The notes beneath the pieces were generated by a model. The model made no database searches and was not told the origin of the DNA. It was given only the letters and a program-made list of their open reading frames with translations. Positions 7,962-16,228 of a DNA stretch of 64,000 bases are shown here, piece by piece (the first letter of the stretch is position 1; every line of letters begins with the position of its first letter). Origin of the DNA: Cellulophaga sp. BC115SP (lineage in GTDB: Bacteria > Bacteroidota > Bacteroidia > Cytophagales > Spirosomataceae); the NCBI RefSeq assembly GCF_009905545.1, contig NZ_JAAALB010000005.1:1-64000 (forward strand). Reading direction: 5' to 3'. The translations under genes were made by a program, and so were the position numbers.

Positions 7962-8807
7962 TTATTTCTTGACCAACCTCGAAATCATAATGCCTGTTTG
8001 ACTAGCGTGCTTTGCCAAGTATTCTGCTAGTGGCTCTGGTGAAATAATGACCTCTTTCAAATCTTGTGAAGCGTGCAATAGATGCACTCGTCCATTGACC
8101 ACAATCGCAAATCCCTGATGCGAAATATCCAAGCCACTTTTTGAGGTTGTGATAGCAATAATATCACCATTTTGAATACACGATTCTCTTTTTGCAACCT
8201 CGGCTTTAGGGATATAGAAGAAACTTTTACGTATCAATTCTATTTCTGCCATTTTCACTGCCTCAAGTGCGCGATAATCTTCCAATTGAGGATAAAGCGG
8301 TAGGTGCGAGGTCATGAACGACACGCTTTTCTTGTACGGTTTTCCAGCACATATCTGTGTTTGGTCCTTAATAAGCCCTTTTCGTTCGTTTTCCTTCAAC
8401 CAATCTGTAAAGTAGTGTAGTCGTGAGCCATATCCATTTACATGACCAAAACGATAGCGAAGCGTTTCGAGGTTATGCTTGAACTCCTCAAATGAATTGT
8501 TTTTGCACAGCGAAATAGCTAATACGGATTCAACCAAAGTAGAACAGTCAAACTCTCGAAGATTGACGACTAAATTTTCTTTTTTGCTTTCTAATGTGTT
8601 TGCTACATAAGGTTTTCCTAAAAATGATTGTGCAATTTCAATCACCCTTTGACCTTGTTCTGAATTATACTTTTTTTGAATGGTAGCTTCAAAAATACTT
8701 TTGTCTGATTCTTGAGCAATTCCTGCCCAACTAATCCCACAAAATAAAAGGTTTAAGGCAATCGCCTTAAACCTTTTATTTTGATATGCTTTTCTTAATA
8801 ATGACAC
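7962..8807 (-). CDS. DUF1460 (N-acetylmuramoyl-L-alanine amidase-like) exported protein
   Basis: 281 residues. An N-terminal signal-like segment (IALNLLFCGISWAGIAQ) is followed by the DUF1460 domain: AQSFLGKPYVANTLE and LREFDCSTLVESVLAI, where the FDCSTLVE cysteine fits an NlpC/P60-like papain fold, plus later HQGFAIVV with the expected histidine. Such proteins are predicted periplasmic peptidoglycan-active hydrolases. The gene stands alone between a terminator and a 180-bp gap. Unusual: codons 9-22 contain a perfect 20-bp inverted repeat with a 4-base loop, which would fold the mRNA just after the start codon. Confidence 0.8.
   Translation of the reverse strand: MSLLRKAYQNKRFKAIALNLLFCGISWAGIAQESDKSIFEATIQKKYNSEQGQRVIEIAQSFLGKPYVANTLESKKENLVVNLREFDCSTLVESVLAISLCKNNSFEEFKHNLETLRYRFGHVNGYGSRLHYFTDWLKENERKGLIKDQTQICAGKPYKKSVSFMTSHLPLYPQLEDYRALEAVKMAEIELIRKSFFYIPKAEVAKRESCIQNGDIIAITTSKSGLDISHQGFAIVVNGRVHLLHASQDLKEVIISPEPLAEYLAKHASQTGIMISRLVKK
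8740..8783 (-). other. Perfect 20-bp stem, 4-base loop hairpin inside the DUF1460 coding start
   Basis: Bases 8740-8759 are the exact reverse complement of 8764-8783 with loop AATC. On the mRNA it begins 24 nt after the ATG. It encodes part of the signal peptide while forming a palindrome. It could limit translation or terminate early, or be an inserted palindromic element captured in frame. Confidence 0.7.
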
Positions 8808-8988
8808 GGTAGTAGTAATAAAATGGTTGCGCTTTTATTTCTTTAACGCAATATTAAAACTTCTTATTTGAAACTTATCCTGATTAATTGTGCTATTGTC
8901 GAATTAAAAATAGAGAGACATAGCGCTAAAAATCTAAATACTAACAGCTTAAACTAAAACCTGTAATGCCTATAAACTATTCCAAATT

Positions 8989-10320
8989 TTATGATTGTTT
9001 TTCTTTCACAAACATAACAGATATTGCTCCTAAAATCATAAATACACCTGCAAGCAATAGCGCATATACCGAATTAGAATCGTAGATATGTTTTACTACT
9101 AAACCTCCAAAAATACCATTTACAATTTGAGGGAAAGTGATAAAGAAGTTGAAAATACCCATATATACGCCCATTTTGTGGATAGGAATACTGTTGGCTA
9201 AAATTGCGTAAGGCATTGCCAAGATACTTGCCCAAGCAAACCCGATACCCACCATACTCAAAATCAAATAATCTGGATTTGTGATAAAGAAAATGGAGAT
9301 TAGTCCTAAACCACCGCAAACCAAAGAAAAGGCATGTGTAGTTTTTTTACCGAACAACGAAGCAATTTTTGGCAAAGCCAAAGCATACACAGCTGAGACA
9401 CCATTGTAGATGCCAAATAATGAGCTCACCCAGTCTCCAGCATCGTTATAGGCTTTCGAACTATGGTCGTCCAATGGCAAGCCATATACCTGATGCGCGA
9501 TAGCTGGTGTTGCATATACCCACATAGAGAATAGGGCAATCCAAGAGAAAAACTGTACCAACCCCAACTGTTTCATGGTTGTTGGCATTTGGGCAAAATC
9601 CTTGAAAATATCCTTTAAACTAGCTTGATCGTGTGATTCATCTTCAAAACCAAATGATTTTCTTTCTGCTGGTGAATATTCTTTCGTGGTAAAAACGGTC
9701 CAAAGAATAGCAGTAAGAATAATAACCGAACCAACATAGAAAGAGTAAAGAACGTTGTCTTGTACATTTCCATTGATGGATTCATTCGATACGTTGAAAA
9801 ATTTATTAAGAATTGTAGGAAGAAAACCACCAGCAATTGCACCAATACCAATTAAAGTAGTTTGTACCGAAAAGCCTGTTGTATTTTGTTCATCTGGCAA
9901 GTTATCGGCTACCAAGGCTCTAAACGGCTCCATAGCAATATTGAAAGAGGCATCCATAAACATCAAAAAGCCTGCTCCCAAAACTACTGCTGGAAGTACA
10001 CCTGCCAAAAACGAAGCATTTGGCATAAATGCTAAAGCAACTGCCGCTAAAATAGCTCCCGCCAAAAAATAAGGTTTTCGACGACCAAATCGTCCCCAAG
10101 TGGTATCGGAATAGTGTCCAATAATTGGCTGGACAATCATTCCTGTAAGTGGTGCTGCCAACCAAAACCAAGAAAGGTGTTCTACATCGGCGCCATAAGT
10201 TTGAAGAATACGTGAGGCGTTACCATTTTGAAGTGCAAAGCCAAATTGGATACCCAAGAAACCAACGCTCATATTGATAATCTGCGCCAGACTCAAGAAG
10301 GGTTTATTAATTTTTTTCAT
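8989..10320 (-). CDS. MFS sugar transporter (maltose/oligosaccharide type)
   Basis: 443 residues from ATG 10320; the reading frame extends 17 codons upstream but this ATG follows the CCATTAACCAT-AAAC leader shared with neighbouring sugar genes. Twelve membrane spans. The loop GHYSDTTWGRFGRRKPYFL is the motif A region of the SLC45/GPH-like sugar transporter branch used for maltose and sucrose. It lies 74 bp downstream of the GH13 amylase gene on the same strand, so they probably form an operon: extracytoplasmic amylase, then import of maltose for the GH65 phosphorylase. The substrate is inferred from context. Confidence 0.85.
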   Translation of the reverse strand: MKKINKPFLSLAQIINMSVGFLGIQFGFALQNGNASRILQTYGADVEHLSWFWLAAPLTGMIVQPIIGHYSDTTWGRFGRRKPYFLAGAILAAVALAFMPNASFLAGVLPAVVLGAGFLMFMDASFNIAMEPFRALVADNLPDEQNTTGFSVQTTLIGIGAIAGGFLPTILNKFFNVSNESINGNVQDNVLYSFYVGSVIILTAILWTVFTTKEYSPAERKSFGFEDESHDQASLKDIFKDFAQMPTTMKQLGLVQFFSWIALFSMWVYATPAIAHQVYGLPLDDHSSKAYNDAGDWVSSLFGIYNGVSAVYALALPKIASLFGKKTTHAFSLVCGGLGLISIFFITNPDYLILSMVGIGFAWASILAMPYAILANSIPIHKMGVYMGIFNFFITFPQIVNGIFGGLVVKHIYDSNSVYALLLAGVFMILGAISVMFVKEKQS

Positions 10321-10324
10321 GTTT

Positions 10325-10335
10325 ATGGTTAATGG
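10325..10335 (-). promoter_or_regulatory. CCATTAACCAT leader motif, copy 1
   Basis: The minus-strand sequence CCATTAACCAT lies 4 bases before the ATG of the MFS transporter. The same motif (10-11 bp) precedes three other genes of the glucan island at 12552, 14664 and 16205. Confidence 0.4.
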
Positions 10336-10394
10336 ATTATTGGGTGAAAGTGTAAAGTCTTGTTCAAACACAAAACTCTACACTTTCAAATGTA

Positions 10395-12296
10395 CTATTT
10401 TTTAGAAGAAATCTCATAAATTACCGCTGAGTTTGGCGCTACTTTGATAGAGATATTTTCTTTGGCATTAATTTTTTGTGAACCTTTTGCTTCATACACC
10501 CCTTTTAAGGTATAATTTCCTTGAGGGTCAAGTCCCATGACTGACCATGCACCATCAGGAATATGAAGACTGATATTTTTTTCTTGATAATGGTCAAAGT
10601 TACAAACTACTACTAGCTTCTGATTTTCGCTATAACGTAAGTATGAATATACCTTACGACGATCATACTCATGATTTTGAATATATTGAAGGTCGAAGAA
10701 TGCGCCTTTTTGTACTGCTTCAGAACCATTGACAAATTTCAATAAGCCTTTATAGAATGCTTGTAAATTCTTTTGTTCCTCGGTTAAGCCTGCGCCATCA
10801 AATTTACCTCCATTCATCCATGCCTGATGGGAAGGAACTCCCCAGAAATCAAACATTGTGGTACGGTCATCCGCTTGATTGAAGCCTTCTTTGCCATCAG
10901 CTTTTTCGCCCAGTTCTTGACCAAAGTAAATCATCACTGGTCCTGTGTGAAGCGTGGCTGTAACGACCATGGCAGGCACTGCTGCGAATGGATTTCCTTT
11001 GGCAAATGCTGGTGTATTGACACGTTGCTCATCGTGATTTTCCAAGAAACGTAACATGTGTTCAGAAATATCCCCTGATTCATGTTGCCAAACGCGAGTG
11101 ATATCTTCTACGGTTGCTTCATGTTTTTGCTCAACTAATCTTCTTAGTCCATCATACAAACCAACTTTGTCATACAAATAGTCAAATCCTCCAACCTTGA
11201 TATAGTTGTGGTATTCACGAGGGTTGTAGATTTCTGCAATGAATACCATTTCTGGATATTCTTTTTTAATGGCTGAAGTTGCATACTGCCAAAACTCTAC
11301 AGGTACCATTTCGGCCATATCACATCTAAAACCATCAACACCTTTCGCAGACCAATATTTCAAGATTTCAACCATCTTAATCCAAGTAGATGGAACTGGA
11401 TCAAAATGACGACTACGTCCGTTGAGAATATCTACACCATAATTCAATTTTACCGTTTCAAACCAGTCATCAATTGTTGGTTTTGACGAAAATACATCGT
11501 TACCCGAGGCTTTTGCAGGCGACTCAATATACGGACCTTCTGGTTTGACAGGAGAGTTTACTCCATCAGGGATTTGGAACTGAGTATGAGGGAGATAGTA
11601 AAAGTTATTATGTGGGTCAAAGCCTTTACTTACGTCATCATCTTGACCAAAGTCACGTACACCCGCAGGCTTCATGTCTGAGTGATACACACGTGCCACA
11701 TGGTTGGGTACAAAGTCCATTACTACCTTTAGTCCATTTTTGTGAACACGAGCTACCATCGCCTCAAATTCTTCCATTCTTTTGCTAGGATCTGTGGCAA
11801 AAAATGGGTTTACATCATAATAATCCTTGATAGCAAATGGTGAACCACAACGGCCTTTTACTACATCTGGATGGTCTTTTGGAATACCCAACGCCGTTAA
11901 ATCTTCCATCGTAGCATGCTCAATAAGACCAGTCATGTACAGATGTGAGTAGCCAAATTTTTTCAATTCTTTCAACGCTTTATCGTTGATGTCTTTGAAT
12001 TTAGTCACACCATTTTCGGCAGCCGAACCATTCATTTTGTTGGTTGAATTGGTATTGCCCCACAAGTGGAACATCATCTGTAGAATTACTAACTTGTCGT
12101 TTTTCTGGGTCATAATTTTCGTTTTCTCGCTTGATTTAGTTTTTGTCAGGGATTTATCTTTATTCTTTAATTTACTAGAATTATTCTTGTTGACCAAAAC
12201 TTGAGTTTTCGGACGTTTTTTAGTTTGCGAGAAGGATGCCCAATTCAGAAATATGCATCCCAATATTGTTAGGAAAATGAAGTGTTTTTTAAGCAT
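10395..12296 (-). CDS. Alpha-amylase family glycoside hydrolase (GH13), exported
   Basis: 633 residues. A signal peptide (MLKKHFIFLTILGCIFLNWASFSQ) and a lysine/serine-rich linker precede the (beta/alpha)8 barrel. All GH13 catalytic signatures are present: region I VVMDFVPNH, nucleophile D326 in GFRCDMAE, acid/base E355 in FIAEIYNP and D422 in ENHDEQR. The C-terminal beta domain ends near PNSAVIYEI. It should cut alpha-1,4-glucans in the periplasm or outside. The exact subfamily (amylase versus maltogenic) is not resolved. It heads the minus-strand pair with the MFS sugar transporter, divergent from the second GH13 gene. Confidence 0.9.
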   Translation of the reverse strand: MLKKHFIFLTILGCIFLNWASFSQTKKRPKTQVLVNKNNSSKLKNKDKSLTKTKSSEKTKIMTQKNDKLVILQMMFHLWGNTNSTNKMNGSAAENGVTKFKDINDKALKELKKFGYSHLYMTGLIEHATMEDLTALGIPKDHPDVVKGRCGSPFAIKDYYDVNPFFATDPSKRMEEFEAMVARVHKNGLKVVMDFVPNHVARVYHSDMKPAGVRDFGQDDDVSKGFDPHNNFYYLPHTQFQIPDGVNSPVKPEGPYIESPAKASGNDVFSSKPTIDDWFETVKLNYGVDILNGRSRHFDPVPSTWIKMVEILKYWSAKGVDGFRCDMAEMVPVEFWQYATSAIKKEYPEMVFIAEIYNPREYHNYIKVGGFDYLYDKVGLYDGLRRLVEQKHEATVEDITRVWQHESGDISEHMLRFLENHDEQRVNTPAFAKGNPFAAVPAMVVTATLHTGPVMIYFGQELGEKADGKEGFNQADDRTTMFDFWGVPSHQAWMNGGKFDGAGLTEEQKNLQAFYKGLLKFVNGSEAVQKGAFFDLQYIQNHEYDRRKVYSYLRYSENQKLVVVCNFDHYQEKNISLHIPDGAWSVMGLDPQGNYTLKGVYEAKGSQKINAKENISIKVAPNSAVIYEISSKK

Positions 12297-12551
12297 TTTT
12301 AGAATAATATTTGGCTATTAGCACAGTTTAGCACAGATTCAATTCATTTAAGTAGCTAATAGCTTTGTGATAATTTTGCTCGAATTTAAGATTTTATTAT
12401 TAGGATTTTCTTCATTTTATTTGAAAAATTGCAAACTTTTAAAGTTGTCATAAGGTATCTTGAGTAATTTTTTTTGTATTTTAGAAATGTTTAATTGTAT
12501 TTACATTTTCTGCCTTGCTGCTCATTGCCAATAGCTTAATGACTCATTTTT

Positions 12552-12562
12552 CCATTAACCAT
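12552..12562 (+). promoter_or_regulatory. CCATTAACCAT leader motif, copy 2
   Basis: CCATTAACCAT ends 12 bases before the ATG at 12575 of the cyclomaltodextrinase-like gene. Confidence 0.4.
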
Positions 12563-12574
12563 CTCTTTATAAAC

Positions 12575-14479
12575 ATGAAAAAAACAATTCTATCCTTGGT
12601 GCTTTTGGGAAGTACTTTTTTGGGTATCGCTCAAACACCAAGTATCCAACGTGTAAACCCTACAAACTGGTGGGTGGGCATGAAAAACCCATCTTTGCAA
12701 TTATTGGTATATGGTAAAAACTTGAAAGGCGCCGACGTCAAAATCAATTACCCTGGCGTTACGCTTCAAAAAGTAAATACTGTAGAGAATCCAAATTATT
12801 TATTTCTTGATTTGACAATTGCCCCTGAAACTAAAGAGGGTACGTTCAACGTAGAAGTGACTAAGACCATTCAGGTACAGAAAGGTAAGAAGAAGGCTAT
12901 AGACCAAGTCGTAAAAATTACACAGCCTTTTGAATTGCGTGTTCGTGATAAAAAGCCTCAAACTGTCAATTCTAAAGACTTTATTTATTTGATATTGCCC
13001 GACCGTTTTGCCAATGGCGACCCAAGTAATGATAAGTTTGAGGATATGGCCGATAAGGTTTCGGATCGTAAAAATCCTTTTGCTCGTCATGGTGGTGACT
13101 TAAAGGGAGTTACCCAACATCTTGATTATTTCAAAGAGTTAGGCGCTACGACTCTTTGGTTGAATCCCGTAATTGAAAATGACCAGCCTCAAACCAACGA
13201 GGGTGGTGCAATGCGTTCTGCTTATCACGGCTATGGTTTTACCGACCAATATAATGTTGACCGTCGTTTGGGAGGCAATGCAGCTTATTTGGAAATGGTC
13301 ACTGAAGCACACAAAAAAGGCTTGAAAGTGATTCAAGATGCAGTGTACAACCACGTGGGTATCAACCACTGGATTTTGAAGGATATGCCATCAAAAGATT
13401 GGTTGAATCAATGGGACACTTATACCAATACTTCATATCGTGACGAACCAGTCGTAGATGTTTTACATGGAAACAAATCAGACTTCAAGGTTCAGCAAAG
13501 TGGCTGGTTTGTACCATTCTTGCCAGACCTAAACCAAAATAACGCTTTTGTGGCTAATTACTTGATTCAACATGCACTTTGGACGGTCGAATATTTTGGT
13601 ATTGATGGTTGGAGAGTAGATACGTATCAGTATAATGATTTGCCTTTTATGAATCGTTGTAATGCTGCTCTTTTTGAGGAATATCCAGATATGTTTATCA
13701 CAGGTGAAAATGCGGTACAAAATATCTACAGTCAGGCGTATCATGTGAGAAACAATATCAATTTGCCTTTCAAAAGTAATTTGCCTTCACCAAATGATTT
13801 TGTATTGCAAACGGCTATCAATGATGCCTTGAATCAAAATTTTGATTGGGGAAAAGGCTTCAATCGTATTTATCAGGTTTTATCAATGGATGCCCTATAT
13901 CAAAATCCTGATTTAAACATGACTTTTGTCGATAACCATGACCAAGACCGCTATTTCTCAGTTATTGGTGAAGATTTGAACAAATACAAATTAGGTTTAG
14001 GTTTCTTGTTAACTACCCGCGGAACTCCACATTTGTATTACGGAACGGAAGTATTAATGAAAAACTTTAAAAATCCTTCTGATGCAGAAGTTCGTCAAGA
14101 TTTCCCAGGCGGTTGGGCTGAAGATGCAGTGAGTAAATTCACAGCTAATGGACGAAATGAGAGAGAAAATGAAGCGTTTAATTTTGTAAAAACGTTAGCT
14201 AATTTCCGTAAAAACTCCTCGGCATTAACTACTGGGAAATTAATGCAGTTTTTACCACAAGATGGCATGTATGTATATTTCAGGTACGATGCACAACAAA
14301 CGGTTATGATTGTTATGAGTCAGAATAAAGATGATAAAGAACTCTCGACTGACCGTTTTGCTGAAATTATGGGAGGCTTTACCTCTGGTAAAGAAGTTGT
14401 CTCAGGAAATACCATTTCTTCTTTGCAAAAAATCAAGGTTCCAGCCATGTCAATTCAAGTAATTGAGTTGAAAAAGTAG
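12575..14479 (+). CDS. Cyclomaltodextrinase/neopullulanase-type GH13 enzyme (SusA-like), exported
   Basis: 634 residues from ATG 12575, which begins a clean signal peptide (MKKTILSLVLLGSTFLGIAQ); upstream in-frame codons are not needed. An N-terminal beta-sandwich (about 22-125, RVNPTNWWVGMKNPSLQLL) matches the cyclomaltodextrinase N-domain of Bacteroidota enzymes. The barrel carries D349 (GWRVD), E378 (FITGEN) and D456 (FVDNHDQDR), the GH13 triad, and DAVYNH as region I. A C-terminal beta domain ends at IQVIELKK. It likely degrades maltodextrins or cyclodextrins in the periplasm, feeding maltose to the transporter and the GH65 phosphorylase. Complete and confident. Confidence 0.92.
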   Translation: MKKTILSLVLLGSTFLGIAQTPSIQRVNPTNWWVGMKNPSLQLLVYGKNLKGADVKINYPGVTLQKVNTVENPNYLFLDLTIAPETKEGTFNVEVTKTIQVQKGKKKAIDQVVKITQPFELRVRDKKPQTVNSKDFIYLILPDRFANGDPSNDKFEDMADKVSDRKNPFARHGGDLKGVTQHLDYFKELGATTLWLNPVIENDQPQTNEGGAMRSAYHGYGFTDQYNVDRRLGGNAAYLEMVTEAHKKGLKVIQDAVYNHVGINHWILKDMPSKDWLNQWDTYTNTSYRDEPVVDVLHGNKSDFKVQQSGWFVPFLPDLNQNNAFVANYLIQHALWTVEYFGIDGWRVDTYQYNDLPFMNRCNAALFEEYPDMFITGENAVQNIYSQAYHVRNNINLPFKSNLPSPNDFVLQTAINDALNQNFDWGKGFNRIYQVLSMDALYQNPDLNMTFVDNHDQDRYFSVIGEDLNKYKLGLGFLLTTRGTPHLYYGTEVLMKNFKNPSDAEVRQDFPGGWAEDAVSKFTANGRNERENEAFNFVKTLANFRKNSSALTTGKLMQFLPQDGMYVYFRYDAQQTVMIVMSQNKDDKELSTDRFAEIMGGFTSGKEVVSGNTISSLQKIKVPAMSIQVIELKK

Positions 14480-14598
14480 TTTTAAGGAAATGAAGAGAAT
14501 GAAAGAGTGAAAGTGATTGGGTAATAAAATTCACCATTAAATACCCGACCGCTGAAATATTCTCCATGCCTCAGTGTCTTTCTAATCGATACTACTTG

Positions 14599-14606
14599 TA
14601 ACTTTG
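14599..14606 (+). promoter_or_regulatory. Possible -7 element for pgmB
   Basis: TAACTTTG is a perfect TAnnTTTG match 80 bases before the pgmB ATG. It would start transcription near 14613, upstream of the hairpin at 14627, placing that hairpin inside the pgmB leader. Confidence 0.35.
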
Positions 14607-14626
14607 TGATAATAAATCTTTAGAAA

Positions 14627-14664
14627 AGGTTGGGAATGTTATTTTTCCCAACCTCTCTTTTTTC
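14627..14664 (+). terminator. Terminator-like hairpin between the GH13 gene and pgmB
   Basis: AGGTTGGGAA (14627-14636) pairs with TTCCCAACCT (14645-14654) across an 8-base loop, followed by CTCTTTTTT. It can end the upstream gene's transcript, but the -7 element at 14599 would place it in the pgmB leader, where it could attenuate. Confidence 0.65.
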
Positions 14665-14673
14665 CATTAACCA
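14664..14673 (+). promoter_or_regulatory. CCATTAACCA leader motif, copy 3
   Basis: CCATTAACCA ends 12 bases before the pgmB ATG, the same distance as in the gene at 12575, immediately after the hairpin's T-run. Confidence 0.4.
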
Positions 14674-14685
14674 AACTTTCAAACA

Positions 14686-15345
14686 ATGACAACAGTAAAA
14701 GCGTGCCTTTTTGACCTAGATGGCGTAATCGTAGATACAGCAGTTTACCATTTTCAAGCTTGGAGACGATTAGCCAATGAATTGGGTTTTGATTTTACAG
14801 AACACCAAAATGAGCAGTTGAAAGGTATCAGCCGTATGGAATCCCTAGAATTGATCTTGAATTGGGGTGGTGTTACACTTACCGAGGAGGAAAAAGTAGC
14901 ATGGGCGACCAAGAAAAATCAATGGTATTTGGATTTAGTAATGCAAATGACACCTAACGAGGTTTTGCCTGGTGTACCTGAGTTTTTGAAGTCTCTCCGT
15001 GCCAATGGTATCAAAATCGCTTTGGGTTCGGCAAGTAAAAATTCAAAGTTGATTTTAGAAAGAATTCAAATGCTTGACTATTTCGATGCTATCATCGATG
15101 GTAATAATATCACTAAAGGCAAGCCAGACCCACAAGTATTTTTGATGGGAGCAGAGGCAACAGGTGCACAACCGTCTGAATGTGTGGTTTTTGAAGATGC
15201 TGTAGCGGGTGTTCAAGCTGCTAAAGCAGGTGGCATGAAAGCCGTTGGTGTAGGTTCGGCAGATATTTTGACAGAAGCAGATATTGTTATTGCTACTTTC
15301 GAAGATTTTTCGGTTGAGAAATTAGCACATCTTAATCGAAATTAG
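14686..15345 (+). CDS. pgmB: Beta-phosphoglucomutase
   Basis: 219 residues, a HAD-superfamily enzyme with a helical cap. The N-terminal nucleophile motif FDLDGVIVDTA (D10, D12), the cap sequence KGISRMESLELIL, the GSASKN motif II and KGKPDPQVF plus FEDAVAGVQAAKAGG motifs III/IV match beta-phosphoglucomutase rather than generic phosphatases. It converts beta-glucose-1-phosphate to glucose-6-phosphate in the cytoplasm, the required partner of the GH65 inverting phosphorylase 0.9 kb downstream. The pair is a standard maltose-phosphorolysis module. Confidence 0.93.
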   Translation: MTTVKACLFDLDGVIVDTAVYHFQAWRRLANELGFDFTEHQNEQLKGISRMESLELILNWGGVTLTEEEKVAWATKKNQWYLDLVMQMTPNEVLPGVPEFLKSLRANGIKIALGSASKNSKLILERIQMLDYFDAIIDGNNITKGKPDPQVFLMGAEATGAQPSECVVFEDAVAGVQAAKAGGMKAVGVGSADILTEADIVIATFEDFSVEKLAHLNRN

Positions 15346-15405
15346 ATAGTTTTGTATCCTCTGAACAGATTCAATTAGTCAATCATATAGCAAAACACTA
15401 CTAAA

Positions 15406-15822
15406 ATGAATATGAACCAAAGTGTTGATTCTTTCTTTGATAATAAAGCTCTTGTGCTTAAGTTGTATCATGAGGTAAACGCCTATTATAATGCTCGTGC
15501 ATTAAAAGCGAGAAGTAAACTAAGAAAAGATATTCCTGAAGAGTTTGTTGCTCTGGGATGGCCTAATACAAGATTAGTTGATAACTGTTTTCAACCTGTT
15601 CGTAATCTTCAAACGGGTGAGAAATTTACGATAGTTGGAAAAACGGTAAAAGAAAAAAGAATTCTAAAGTTCTTTATCGAACAAATTATACTGGAAAGAG
15701 GAGAAGAGGGTCGTAAACGAGTGTTAGATTCTCTAAATATGACAATTCAAGACAACAAGACTGGAATGAAGTTCGATACTAAATATTTAGAGGAATTATA
15801 TTACGAAATCTTCAACAATTAG
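15406..15822 (+). CDS. Hypothetical protein between pgmB and the GH65 gene
   Basis: 138 residues, soluble, no signal peptide or membrane span. It starts at the A-rich context CTAAAATGAATATG 60 bases after pgmB and ends just before a strong hairpin, so it is probably co-transcribed with pgmB. The sequence is charged and mixed helical (KLYHEVNAYYNARALKARSK near residue 20; EFVALGWPNTR near 50). I do not recognise a family. Its position inside the maltose island hints at a link to sugar metabolism, but nothing in the sequence proves it. Confidence 0.7.
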   Translation: MNMNQSVDSFFDNKALVLKLYHEVNAYYNARALKARSKLRKDIPEEFVALGWPNTRLVDNCFQPVRNLQTGEKFTIVGKTVKEKRILKFFIEQIILERGEEGRKRVLDSLNMTIQDNKTGMKFDTKYLEELYYEIFNN

Positions 15823-15843
15823 ATATTAATTAAAAGTGTCATT

Positions 15844-15897
15844 TGCATTACTACATTTTGACCAAATACAAATGTAGTAATGCATTTTTATTTGGTC
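15844..15897 (+). terminator. Terminator hairpin with pseudoknot-forming potential
   Basis: A 15-bp perfect stem (15844-15858 with 15870-15884) and a T-run end the pgmB/hypothetical transcript. In addition, loop bases GACCAAATA (15860-15868) are exactly complementary to TATTTGGTC just downstream (15889-15897), giving the interleaved order of an H-type pseudoknot. Confidence 0.75.
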
Positions 15898-16204
15898 TGC
15901 TTTTTTCTAAATGTTAAAATACAATTTTCGACGAAATGCATCAAGAACTAGTTTATTGTATTGCTTTAATTTTACTATTCTAAATTATCATAATTAATTT
16001 TGAAAGGAACTAAGTATTTGGTAAACAGTTCTTTTACTTTTTGTGTATAAAAAAACACCCTAGCACAGCAAGGACAATCTTCATGAATTGAAGTAATTTA
16101 GCAGGCTAATAAAATAATCAACTTAAGGAATTGTACATTTCCAAGAACTTGCGTGAAAAAGATATACTAAAGTATTGAAGTATTGGAAATAGTTAGATAC
16201 ATTG
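15898..16204. other. Non-coding leader region before the GH65 gene
   Basis: About 300 bases of A/T-rich sequence without an open reading frame that looks real. It probably holds the promoter of the GH65 gene; I could not identify a clear -33/-7 pair. It ends in the shared leader motif. Confidence 0.4.
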
Positions 16205-16215
16205 CCATTAACCAT
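16205..16215 (+). promoter_or_regulatory. CCATTAACCAT leader motif, copy 4
   Basis: CCATTAACCAT ends 13 bases before the ATG at 16229. A TTG-initiated frame from 16202 would translate this motif, but the conservation with the other leaders argues it is untranslated. Confidence 0.4.
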
Positions 16216-16228
16216 CCATTATAATACA

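Noticed and set aside
9755-10072. 105-codon plus-strand frame opposite the MFS sugar transporter
   Set aside because: Antisense shadow of a clear membrane transporter gene; composition follows the reverse of its hydrophobic codons.
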